From Candidatus Melainabacteria bacterium (GTDB lineage Bacteria > Cyanobacteriota > Vampirovibrionia > Obscuribacterales > Obscuribacteraceae): DNA of 64,000 bases. The notes beneath the pieces were generated by a model. It saw only the letters and a list, made by a program, of their open reading frames with translations, searched no databases and had not been told where the DNA came from. Of this stretch, positions 16,094 to 24,958 are shown in pieces. Numbering within the stretch: the first letter of the stretch is position 1; each line of letters starts with the position of its first letter. Position numbers and translations under genes: made by a program. The stretch covers positions 370,562-434,561 of the forward strand of contig RXJR01000004.1 in assembly GCA_003963305.1 (NCBI GenBank), given 5' to 3'.

Positions 16094-17321
16094 TAAGCTC
16101 GAAATTCTTAAGCTGCAACAGACAATTTTTCAAACCTTCCTCGCCCCTGAAATCATGCAGCACGCCTGCTTGCACCTCCGTTACAGAGCGTTCGAAGTTC
16201 TCTAAAAATCTCTGCTTAGCTCGTGCAAATTCATCTTCAAAGTCGGGCGACGCCGAACAAGCTTGAGCCAAGATGCGCGCGCTTTCATACTCGCCTGCCG
16301 AGGCGCATTGAACGATAGCGATGACGGTGGGCTCAGCCCCGCACTGAAGCAGCGCCCGCATGGCTGGTGCAGGAACAGCCCCACTTATCATGTTATAGAG
16401 GATATCTTTATTGACTGCCGCACGCAGATCGATCAAAGCTTCGAGGGCCTGAAACTTCTCGAGGGCAAAGGCATATTCCACTGGTGATGCGCCTCTTATT
16501 GAAGTATGCAAATTCACACCCGCATTAGAAAGTTCGAAAATCAAATCTCGATCGTCACGCTCTATGCTTTGCCTCAGTGCCATGTTTGCCAGGAGAGGGT
16601 TCTGAGCAAGCGTTTTTTGTTGAAGTGGCGTTCTCCAATCTACAATGGCCTGCCGGTAATACTCCAACACTTTGTCGGCCAGGGTCCTTGAAAGACCTGC
16701 CCGCACAGAGGTTTCCAAAAATGCGGCCAATTCGCCCCCGTCTCGCCCTTCTTCAGCAATCGAATCCTCTTCTAAAAACAACGCTTCAAACGCACCATAA
16801 AGATCCTCAGCAATCGTACCGAATGCATCGCCTCGACGATAATTCCCTTCGCTCCATCCTTGCACCTGTCCACTTTCAGGCGAGGCGCTTACATTTACGT
16901 AAACACGATCTGTGCGGTCGAACCCACCGATTGGAAGGTCCGTAAGCTTTGCCCTCAAGTTACTCGATATCTTAAGCAGGTTGAAACCAGAAGCCGCTCT
17001 GGTGAGTTTACGCTCGTGGTTGATCCAACCTTTTAGATCATTATATGAATCGCTACCGTTGTAAAAAAGTTCTTTCCACTCAAGTGGCTCAACGTTTCCG
17101 TCCATGATGATTGAAAGACGATAGGGAAGACGTCCACCAGCAGTCTGGCTCCAGAGGTCTAGCAGCGGTTTCGGAATCGGTCCAAGGCAATACTTTTGAA
17201 CAGCTTCAATATCTTTCTTCGACATGGGCGGCTGCGCTTCATAAATAATTCGATTTGCAAAAATCACAATGCCGAATTTCCGAAGCGTGGCGATTTCCCC
17301 CTCACAAAATCGCTCATGCAT
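16080..17321 (-). CDS. SUKH (SMI1/KNR4)-domain protein with ankyrin-like repeats
   Basis: A 413-residue protein. Residues of about 30-180 look like a SMI1/KNR4 (SUKH) domain: SKKDIEAVQKYCLGPIPKPLL then DLWSQTAGGRLPY, and later YGAFEALFLEED. The C-terminal part has ankyrin-type helical pairs (LIFELSNAGVNLHTSI, SPVEYAFALEKFQALEALID, MRALLQCGAEPTVIAIVQ, YESARILAQAC). SUKH proteins include immunity proteins against polymorphic toxins and bacterial housekeeping adaptors; the ankyrin part would bind a protein partner. No toxin gene lies beside it. It is antisense within the DUF47-PiT locus. The ATG at 17321 has GAGG about 9 bases upstream; ATG 17225 is an alternative closer to the domain start. Confidence 0.7.
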   Translation of the reverse strand: MHERFCEGEIATLRKFGIVIFANRIIYEAQPPMSKKDIEAVQKYCLGPIPKPLLDLWSQTAGGRLPYRLSIIMDGNVEPLEWKELFYNGSDSYNDLKGWINHERKLTRAASGFNLLKISSNLRAKLTDLPIGGFDRTDRVYVNVSASPESGQVQGWSEGNYRRGDAFGTIAEDLYGAFEALFLEEDSIAEEGRDGGELAAFLETSVRAGLSRTLADKVLEYYRQAIVDWRTPLQQKTLAQNPLLANMALRQSIERDDRDLIFELSNAGVNLHTSIRGASPVEYAFALEKFQALEALIDLRAAVNKDILYNMISGAVPAPAMRALLQCGAEPTVIAIVQCASAGEYESARILAQACSASPDFEDEFARAKQRFLENFERSVTEVQAGVLHDFRGEEGLKNCLLQLKNFELTSSS

Positions 17322-17441
17322 ACTGATTACCTCGCTCCTCGTGACTTTCCAATCGTGCCATGCTAATGGATGTATTCAAATAGAGTCAACATCACAACAT
17401 TGATTGTGGAAGAGAAATCGAAGTAGCTTTTGGAGCAGACT

Positions 17442-17501
17442 GAATTACCCAAATTTTATTGCAAAATCGCGCAGACCATGCCGAAAAGCAGCAATAATCT
17501 A
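17442..17501 (+). promoter_or_regulatory. 60-bp element shared by the DUF47 and PiT genes, copy 2
   Basis: Same arrangement as 15376-15435: a left block from GAATTAC through CAAATTTTATTGC (one C/T difference), 28 bases that differ, then GCAATAATCTA. Similarity continues weakly downstream (ATCC, CGA, GCT). It ends 10 bases before the PiT start codon, so a promoter whose -10 is TAATCT (17495-17500) would give an almost leaderless transcript. Confidence 0.65.
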
Positions 17502-17511
17502 TACATCCACG

Positions 17512-18576
17512 ATGCTGGAGCACCTATTGTCGATTTTAGCTCTGTCAATTCTGGTTTTCTTCCTCAGCGTCATTTTCACCTACACAAATGGGTTCCAGGA
17601 TGGCAGCTCAGTTGCTGCTGGTGCCATTGCATCGCGCGCGCTGACAAAATGGCAATCGATAATTCTAGTTGCCACGTGCGAATTTTTGGGAGCACTGTTT
17701 GGGGGTTCGGCGGTTTCCCATTCAATTCAGTCGCTGACAAGCTGGCGCCATGACCCGAGCCTGCTACCAGTGCTGGCCTCAGCTCTTTTCGCCGCCATCT
17801 TGTGGAATTACATCACCAAAGTCTGTCGCATTCCCTCCAGTTCGACGCACGCCCTGGTCGGCGGCATCATTGGGGCTGTCTACGCGGGCTCGGGTGGATG
17901 GCAAAATATCGGCTGGGGAACCCCCGATCACGTGATGCAGGCGACCGGTGTCTGGCGTGTTGTGTTCAGCCTGTTCCTTTCGCCCGTGATCGGCTTTGCC
18001 GCTGGCTATGCCTGTTTTGTCGCCGCTCTATTAGTTCTCATGCGCGCATCGACACGCGTAAATCGGGGATTGAAACAGCTGCAGATCATAACGACTGCCG
18101 TACTCGCATTTGCCCACGGAGCTAATGACACACAGAAAGCGATGGGCATACTTGTTTTAACTTTGAACGCCGGCGGTTATTTAGCAGGTGATGAAATTCC
18201 TCTCTGGGTGCGACTTCTGAGCGGCACGGCCATGGCGGTGGGCATCGCTTCTCTGGCACCCGGTATTGTCAAAAGAGTAGGTCTGGGAATCTATCGATTG
18301 AGACCATTACATGGATTTGTCACTGAATTCTCTTCTGCCGCTGTTGTATTGATAGGCTCAATTACAGGCGGTCCGGTCTCCGCTTCCCAGGTGATTGCAT
18401 CAACAGTCATGGGTATAGGCACTGCACAGCGAAAAAAAGGCGTGCACTGGCTCGTCGCCAGGGATATGTTGATGGCCTGGTTCCTTACCATTCCATGCGC
18501 CGGAATGCTTGCTTATGGGCTGCACATAGGCATCTTTCACTGGCTTAACGCACTTCTTGCAGCCAGTGCTCACTAA
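17512..18576 (+). CDS. pit: PiT-family inorganic phosphate transporter
   Basis: From ATG 17512 the protein is 354 residues with about ten membrane helices. The two inverted half-repeats of the family are visible: FTYTNGFQDGSSVAAGAIASR near the N terminus and FAHGANDTQKAMGIL in the second half, both variants of the GANDVANA phosphate signature. It imports phosphate as a metal-phosphate complex or with H+/Na+. The partner DUF47 gene upstream shares its 60-bp control element. The frame is open upstream to 17404, but that extension is charged and lies before the membrane segment. The distance from element to start leaves almost no leader. Confidence 0.93.
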   Translation: MLEHLLSILALSILVFFLSVIFTYTNGFQDGSSVAAGAIASRALTKWQSIILVATCEFLGALFGGSAVSHSIQSLTSWRHDPSLLPVLASALFAAILWNYITKVCRIPSSSTHALVGGIIGAVYAGSGGWQNIGWGTPDHVMQATGVWRVVFSLFLSPVIGFAAGYACFVAALLVLMRASTRVNRGLKQLQIITTAVLAFAHGANDTQKAMGILVLTLNAGGYLAGDEIPLWVRLLSGTAMAVGIASLAPGIVKRVGLGIYRLRPLHGFVTEFSSAAVVLIGSITGGPVSASQVIASTVMGIGTAQRKKGVHWLVARDMLMAWFLTIPCAGMLAYGLHIGIFHWLNALLAASAH

Positions 18577-18616
18577 TGAGTTCAGACAGCCTCAGCTGGA
18601 CAGACAATCGTTTTTC

Positions 18617-20008
18617 TTAAGTCGATCTGCGACGAGTACTGCTGCTGTTCGACGGTTTCTTGCGAGCCCCGCCGCTGCCACCAGATCTGGTGCCGAATTT
18701 TTTATCACCTGAAAACGATTTGCCGGCAGAACGACCGTACGATTTTGATTCTCCGGACTGTGGCTTGCGACCGTATCCGGAACCGCCACCTTCAGTCTTG
18801 CGACCGTATCCAGAACCGCCGCCTTCAGTCTTGCGCCCGTATCCGGAACCGCCACCTTCTGTTTTGCGACCGTATCCAGACCCGCCACCTTCAGTCTTGC
18901 GCCCGTATCCAGAACCGCTACCTTCTGTTTTGCGACCGTATCCAGAGCCGCTACCTTCTGTTTTGCGACCGTATCCAGAGCCGCTACCTTCTGTTTTGCG
19001 ACCATATCCAGATCCGCCACCTTCAGTCTTGCGACCGTAACGAGACTCTCCAGTAGCCGGTTTACGACCGTATCCGGAGCCACCGCCCTCAGTCTTGCGA
19101 CCGTATCCAGATCCGCTACCTTCTGTTTTGCGACCGTAACTCGAGCCTTCCGTTCCGGTGCGGCGTTTGTAGCCTGATTCGCCGCCTTCGGTGCGACGTT
19201 TGTAGCCTGATTCGCCGCCTTCGGTGCGGCGTTTGTAGCCTGATTCACCGCCTTCGGTGCGGCGTTTGTAGCCTGATTCGCCACCTTCCGTTCGGCGTTT
19301 GTAGCCTGATTCACCGCCTTCAGTGCGGCGCTTGTAACCTGATTCGCCGCCTTCTGTGCGGCGCTTGTAACCTGATTCGCCGCCTTCTGTTCGGCGCCTG
19401 TAGCCGGATTCACCGCCTTCTGGGCGGCGACCATAGCCTGATTCCTGACCACCTTCAAACCGGCGTCCATAACGAGGTCGAGCATCACCGCCCTCCGGTA
19501 TGCTACCAGACTCACCTTCTGTGGCACCTTCGCCTTCATTGGCAAGCACTTCAACGTCGAGTTGCTCATCCGGGGCACCATCTGCGGTTACGCCAGAATC
19601 ACTGCGCCAGGTGGCAATCTTTTTGTTGTTCTGACTGACAAATTCCGTCACATATTTGTCTGTTGCACCGAGACGCTTACCATGTGCCAGCAAAATGTAT
19701 TTGAGTGCCTCAGTCAGATACTGACGCAAGTTCATCTTTTCAGCTTGAGCAAGTTCCTCGGCAAGCTCCATCATTCTGGGGCTGAGGAATAAATTTACAT
19801 TGTCTTCTTGCTTCGGTCGCTCTGCTCGACCACCAGTTCTTCCACGTGGACGAGGTTGGTCGATTCCTTGCTCGGAACGTTCCCGGCGCTCTTTGAATGC
19901 CCGCTCACTATCGGCGGAAGCTCTTTGCACACGAGGTTTTCGCGGCTCCGACTCATTGCTGCGTGAACGACCGCCGTCTTCTTTCTTAACCATACCTGCT
20001 GATTCCAT
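18617..20008 (-). CDS. Low-complexity repeat protein (11-residue G/Y/R/K units)
   Basis: A 463-residue basic protein in three parts. Residues 1-70 are Arg/Lys/Glu-rich and disordered. Residues of about 75-130 form a short helical domain (VNLFLSPRMMELAEELAQAE, LRQYLTEALKYILLAHG), possibly a helix-turn-helix or oligomerisation module. From about residue 195 on come roughly twenty tandem units of the types TEGGESGYKRR and TEGGGSGYGRK, ending in a Ser/Lys/Arg tail. Tyr/Arg/Gly repeats of this kind resemble RGG/YG segments that bind RNA and drive phase separation in eukaryotes; whether that holds here is inference. The DNA is a 33-bp tandem repeat, which also leaves a second frame open (18592-19581) that is not considered real. 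ATG 19993 is an alternative start. Confidence 0.8.
   Translation of the reverse strand: MESAGMVKKEDGGRSRSNESEPRKPRVQRASADSERAFKERRERSEQGIDQPRPRGRTGGRAERPKQEDNVNLFLSPRMMELAEELAQAEKMNLRQYLTEALKYILLAHGKRLGATDKYVTEFVSQNNKKIATWRSDSGVTADGAPDEQLDVEVLANEGEGATEGESGSIPEGGDARPRYGRRFEGGQESGYGRRPEGGESGYRRRTEGGESGYKRRTEGGESGYKRRTEGGESGYKRRTEGGESGYKRRTEGGESGYKRRTEGGESGYKRRTEGGESGYKRRTGTEGSSYGRKTEGSGSGYGRKTEGGGSGYGRKPATGESRYGRKTEGGGSGYGRKTEGSGSGYGRKTEGSGSGYGRKTEGSGSGYGRKTEGGGSGYGRKTEGGGSGYGRKTEGGGSGYGRKTEGGGSGYGRKPQSGESKSYGRSAGKSFSGDKKFGTRSGGSGGARKKPSNSSSTRRRST
18775..19440 (-). repeat. 33-bp tandem repeat within the low-complexity gene
   Basis: About twenty consecutive 33-base units encode the 11-residue repeats. 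Two subfamilies lie in blocks: TEGGESGYKRR-type units at about 19145-19440 and TEGGGSGYGRK-type units at about 18775-19140. This suggests two rounds of block expansion and makes copy number prone to slippage or assembly collapse. Confidence 0.85.
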
Positions 20009-20059
20009 ATATGTGTTGGGTATGCAAGCATACTCGATTGTGGGGCCAAAGTCTTGCTT

Positions 20060-22183
20060 TTAGCGTCCCCATGAATACTCGGTTACACCGACAGCGCGAC
20101 GCACAGCCACCCCACCGTCAGGATTCGAAGGCTTGTGCCCAGAAAACATTCTGGGTGCCCGAAAATGATGAACAACCTTTGGTCTGCGCCTGCCAGCGGT
20201 TTTGTGCTCGACAACAGCATGCGCTGCTGTGGAATTGCTATCGTCGGGCAGATCCTTGATATCGGTCACAGCTCCTTCATTCTGACTGCTGAGGAAGGCG
20301 CCGGGAGGCACCGATACCCGAGAGTAATACATCTTGTTGTATTGACGCCAGAGCCGAGCCATCACCGTGCCGCCTGTGACGTGCTTATTGGCAATGGGCA
20401 GATTATTGTCATTACCGCCCCAGACCGCGGTCACCATATCCGGTGTAAATCCAACAAACCAGAGATCGGTAGCTTTGTCGGCCGTACCAGTTTTTCCGGC
20501 TGCAGGTCTGTCTCCAAGGCGAGCCTGCATTCCTGTGCCTGAATTTACGACCTCTTGCAATATGGAAACAAGCCAGGAGACTTCCTCTTCAGGGAAGACC
20601 CGGTGTGCATCAGAGTCAAAGTTTTCGAGTAATTCGCCGTTCATCGACTCGACCCGCCTCAAGGCGCGCGGGGTAATGACGACGCCGCCTCTGGCAAAGG
20701 TTCCATAAGCACCAGCCAGGTCGAGCGGCGAAAGCGCCGAACTTCCAAGGGCAGAGGAAATATTTGGAGCGATATCACCAGTAATCCCAGCTTCTCTGGC
20801 AATCGACAGCACCCGGCTCATTCCGACCATCTGAGCCGCACGAACAGCGCAAACATTGCGTGACTGCGCCAGGGCCTTGCGCACAGGAATCTTGCCGAGA
20901 AACTTTCCATCATAATTTTTAGGGCTGTAATCCGCGCTGTCGACCTGATGCACCGTCAGTGGTGTGTCGTCGATGAGAGAATTAGGACCAAGTGCATGTT
21001 CCAGAAAGGCAGTCAAATATACAAACGGTTTGAATGTAGATCCCACAGTATGGGGGTTGGTGGCGCAGTTCCATTGCTTGGTCCAGTAGTCGCCAGCACC
21101 GCCTACGATGGCGCGCACGCCGCCATCCTTAACAGAAATAGCAATCAACGCCTCTTGCGTAATACCAGCTGGAGCATGTTTGATCTCTTGCGCCAGAACC
21201 TTTTCACCGCACTGCTGCGCTACTTGATCCAAATTCGTGAAAACCTTGATGCCCTGCCGGCGCGCCACGGTTTCAGGATAACGCAGTTTGATCAAATCCA
21301 ATACATAACTGACATAGTAGGGATAAACGTTGAAAGCATGTTGGGGTTTTGGCTCCAGACTACTGTGAAAGTAGAGCGGGTAAAATTTAGCGTGCTGTCC
21401 CTGAGCGTGAGTAATGAAACCACATTCGGCCATACCATCAAGGATTTGCCGCTGCCTCAAAATTGCTTCGTCACGGTGTTCCGGACTTCCTAATGTAGAC
21501 GGCGAACGAATTAGCCCTGCTATGAAGGCAGACTCAGACAGATTGAGCTCCCAGACGTTCTTTCCAAAATACCTTTGTGCAGCCTGTTGTATACCATTGG
21601 CGCCGTTTCCGAAATAAATTTCGTTCAAGTAGATCTGCAAAATTTCCGGCTTGCTGTATCGTTTTTCGAGCTCAGTAGCAACAAGAGCTTCGGCAATCTT
21701 GCGGTCAGCTGACCGACCGGTGTCGAGAAAAAACAAATTTTTTACCAGCTGCTGCGTAATAGTCGAGCCACCTTCGACGACCTGACGTGCTTGCATATTG
21801 GCATAGGCAGCCCTGACCAGACTCTTAAAGTTGATACCACTGTGCTCATAGAAGTGTCGATCTTCTGCTGCGAGCACTGCTTGCTGCATGTATAGCGGTA
21901 TCTTCTTGAGCGGCACTACAACTCGGCTGACGTCCTGTTCCACTGCGCAGACGAGCTTATCTTTGTGGTCGAAAATTTGAATGGTGCGATTGGGGTGATA
22001 ATCTTTGAGAAAAGCCAGGTCTGGAACATGGCGCAAGTCATTGCAAACGAGGATGGCTATCACAGCGGCTGTGACTGTAATGATCAAGATTGCGAATCCA
22101 ACCGCAAGACTTACGATCTGAAAGATATACGAGATCCCGTCACGCGTACTAACGAGAACATTTGTTTTTCTGAGGTTTGGCAT
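20060..22183 (-). CDS. Class A penicillin-binding protein (PBP1A-like)
   Basis: A 707-residue bifunctional peptidoglycan synthase. One membrane helix (residues of about 20-46) is followed by a GT51 glycosyltransferase domain with AVLAAEDRHFYEHSG (catalytic Glu107), GGSTITQQLVKNLFF and EIYFGNGANGIQQAA. The penicillin-binding transpeptidase domain has the SxxK Ser in GSTFKPF (near residue 382), an SRN triad and AGKTGTAD. A basic, His-rich C-terminal tail of about 60 residues (AGRRRPKVVHHFRAPRMF) has no recognised domain. It polymerises lipid II and cross-links stems in the periplasm. The small membrane-protein gene at 22294-22428 lies upstream on the same strand. Confidence 0.95.
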   Translation of the reverse strand: MPNLRKTNVLVSTRDGISYIFQIVSLAVGFAILIITVTAAVIAILVCNDLRHVPDLAFLKDYHPNRTIQIFDHKDKLVCAVEQDVSRVVVPLKKIPLYMQQAVLAAEDRHFYEHSGINFKSLVRAAYANMQARQVVEGGSTITQQLVKNLFFLDTGRSADRKIAEALVATELEKRYSKPEILQIYLNEIYFGNGANGIQQAAQRYFGKNVWELNLSESAFIAGLIRSPSTLGSPEHRDEAILRQRQILDGMAECGFITHAQGQHAKFYPLYFHSSLEPKPQHAFNVYPYYVSYVLDLIKLRYPETVARRQGIKVFTNLDQVAQQCGEKVLAQEIKHAPAGITQEALIAISVKDGGVRAIVGGAGDYWTKQWNCATNPHTVGSTFKPFVYLTAFLEHALGPNSLIDDTPLTVHQVDSADYSPKNYDGKFLGKIPVRKALAQSRNVCAVRAAQMVGMSRVLSIAREAGITGDIAPNISSALGSSALSPLDLAGAYGTFARGGVVITPRALRRVESMNGELLENFDSDAHRVFPEEEVSWLVSILQEVVNSGTGMQARLGDRPAAGKTGTADKATDLWFVGFTPDMVTAVWGGNDNNLPIANKHVTGGTVMARLWRQYNKMYYSRVSVPPGAFLSSQNEGAVTDIKDLPDDSNSTAAHAVVEHKTAGRRRPKVVHHFRAPRMFSGHKPSNPDGGVAVRRAVGVTEYSWGR

Positions 22184-22293
22184 AGACAGCCCGCGAACAG
22201 CACAATCACTAGGGTAACAGTATTGCTGCCTGGCTGCGGACTAATGTGATCAAGCTTATCTAAGCCCAGAGCGTTGAAGGCGTTGGCCAACGG

Positions 22294-22428
22294 TCAGTGC
22301 GTAGCAGGATAAACCCACGGCGCATCGTAAGTATGCACTGGCTCTCTGTTCATCCACGTCGGAGAGAACGCAATCAAAAGACCAAGCATCACTCCCAGAT
22401 ATAAACTTCTCAACGGCGGGTTTTGCAT
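22294..22428 (-). CDS. Small single-pass membrane protein, 44 residues
   Basis: A short minus-strand frame with GAGGA five bases before ATG 22428. The product has a short N terminus (MQNPPLRS), a hydrophobic helix (LYLGVMLGLLIAFSPTW, about residues 9-25) and a polar tail rich in aromatic residues (VHTYDAPWVYPATH). It ends 110 bases before the penicillin-binding protein start on the same strand, so it could be the first gene of that transcript. No family was recognised; a helper of the peptidoglycan synthase is a guess based only on position. Confidence 0.55.
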   Translation of the reverse strand: MQNPPLRSLYLGVMLGLLIAFSPTWMNREPVHTYDAPWVYPATH

Positions 22429-22582
22429 GTGGTCCTCGGCCTGATGTGGCTCACAATGAATTGAACAGAACTCTAATCCTTATGTTCCCCCGCATTAACC
22501 ACACCAACCCTCTTGACTTCGCGAGTGAGGAAAAATCCCGAATCGCACACCAGTTGGGGCGTCCGCAATTCAACTGCAAACC

Positions 22583-22612
22583 AAAAACTCAACCGATAGC
22601 GGTTGAGTTTTT
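22583..22612 (-). terminator. Rho-independent terminator of the pyrophosphatase gene
   Basis: AAAAACTCAACCG and CGGTTGAGTTTTT form a long stem around a tiny loop (ATAG), with T runs on both strands. It lies 31 bases after the pyrophosphatase stop, and its symmetry would let it act in both directions. Confidence 0.9.
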
Positions 22613-22642
22613 GCATTCGATTATGAGCGATACAGTGCTGGA

Positions 22643-24718
<2,076 letters not shown>

Positions 24719-24958
24719 TCCAAATTAACTCCCAAAAAAAGACGACGCCATTTAGCCAGAGACCGCCACTTGGTAAGCGATGGAGGGCTCGAAACACGCA
24801 CGTAAGAGTATCAGTTTACTAATGGAGATAACAGAATCTGAATTTTATTTACGCCTCATATGTGGTGGCAGTGGATATCAAGAGAATATACAGTTCAAGC
24901 GAAGATGCAGTGCTGGCGTGTTAAAATTGAGTTTTGAAGGAAAAGTTAAGGTGGCTTC

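Noticed and set aside
18660-19056. Plus-strand frames through the repeat (Pro/Tyr/Arg-rich products)
   Set aside because: Antisense readings of the same tandem repeat; open only because every unit lacks stops in that frame.
18592-19581. A 329-residue minus-strand frame overlapping the low-complexity repeat gene
   Set aside because: It is a frame-shifted reading of the same 33-bp repeat. It lacks a ribosome binding site, and the other frame has a folded N-terminal domain and gene-like ends.
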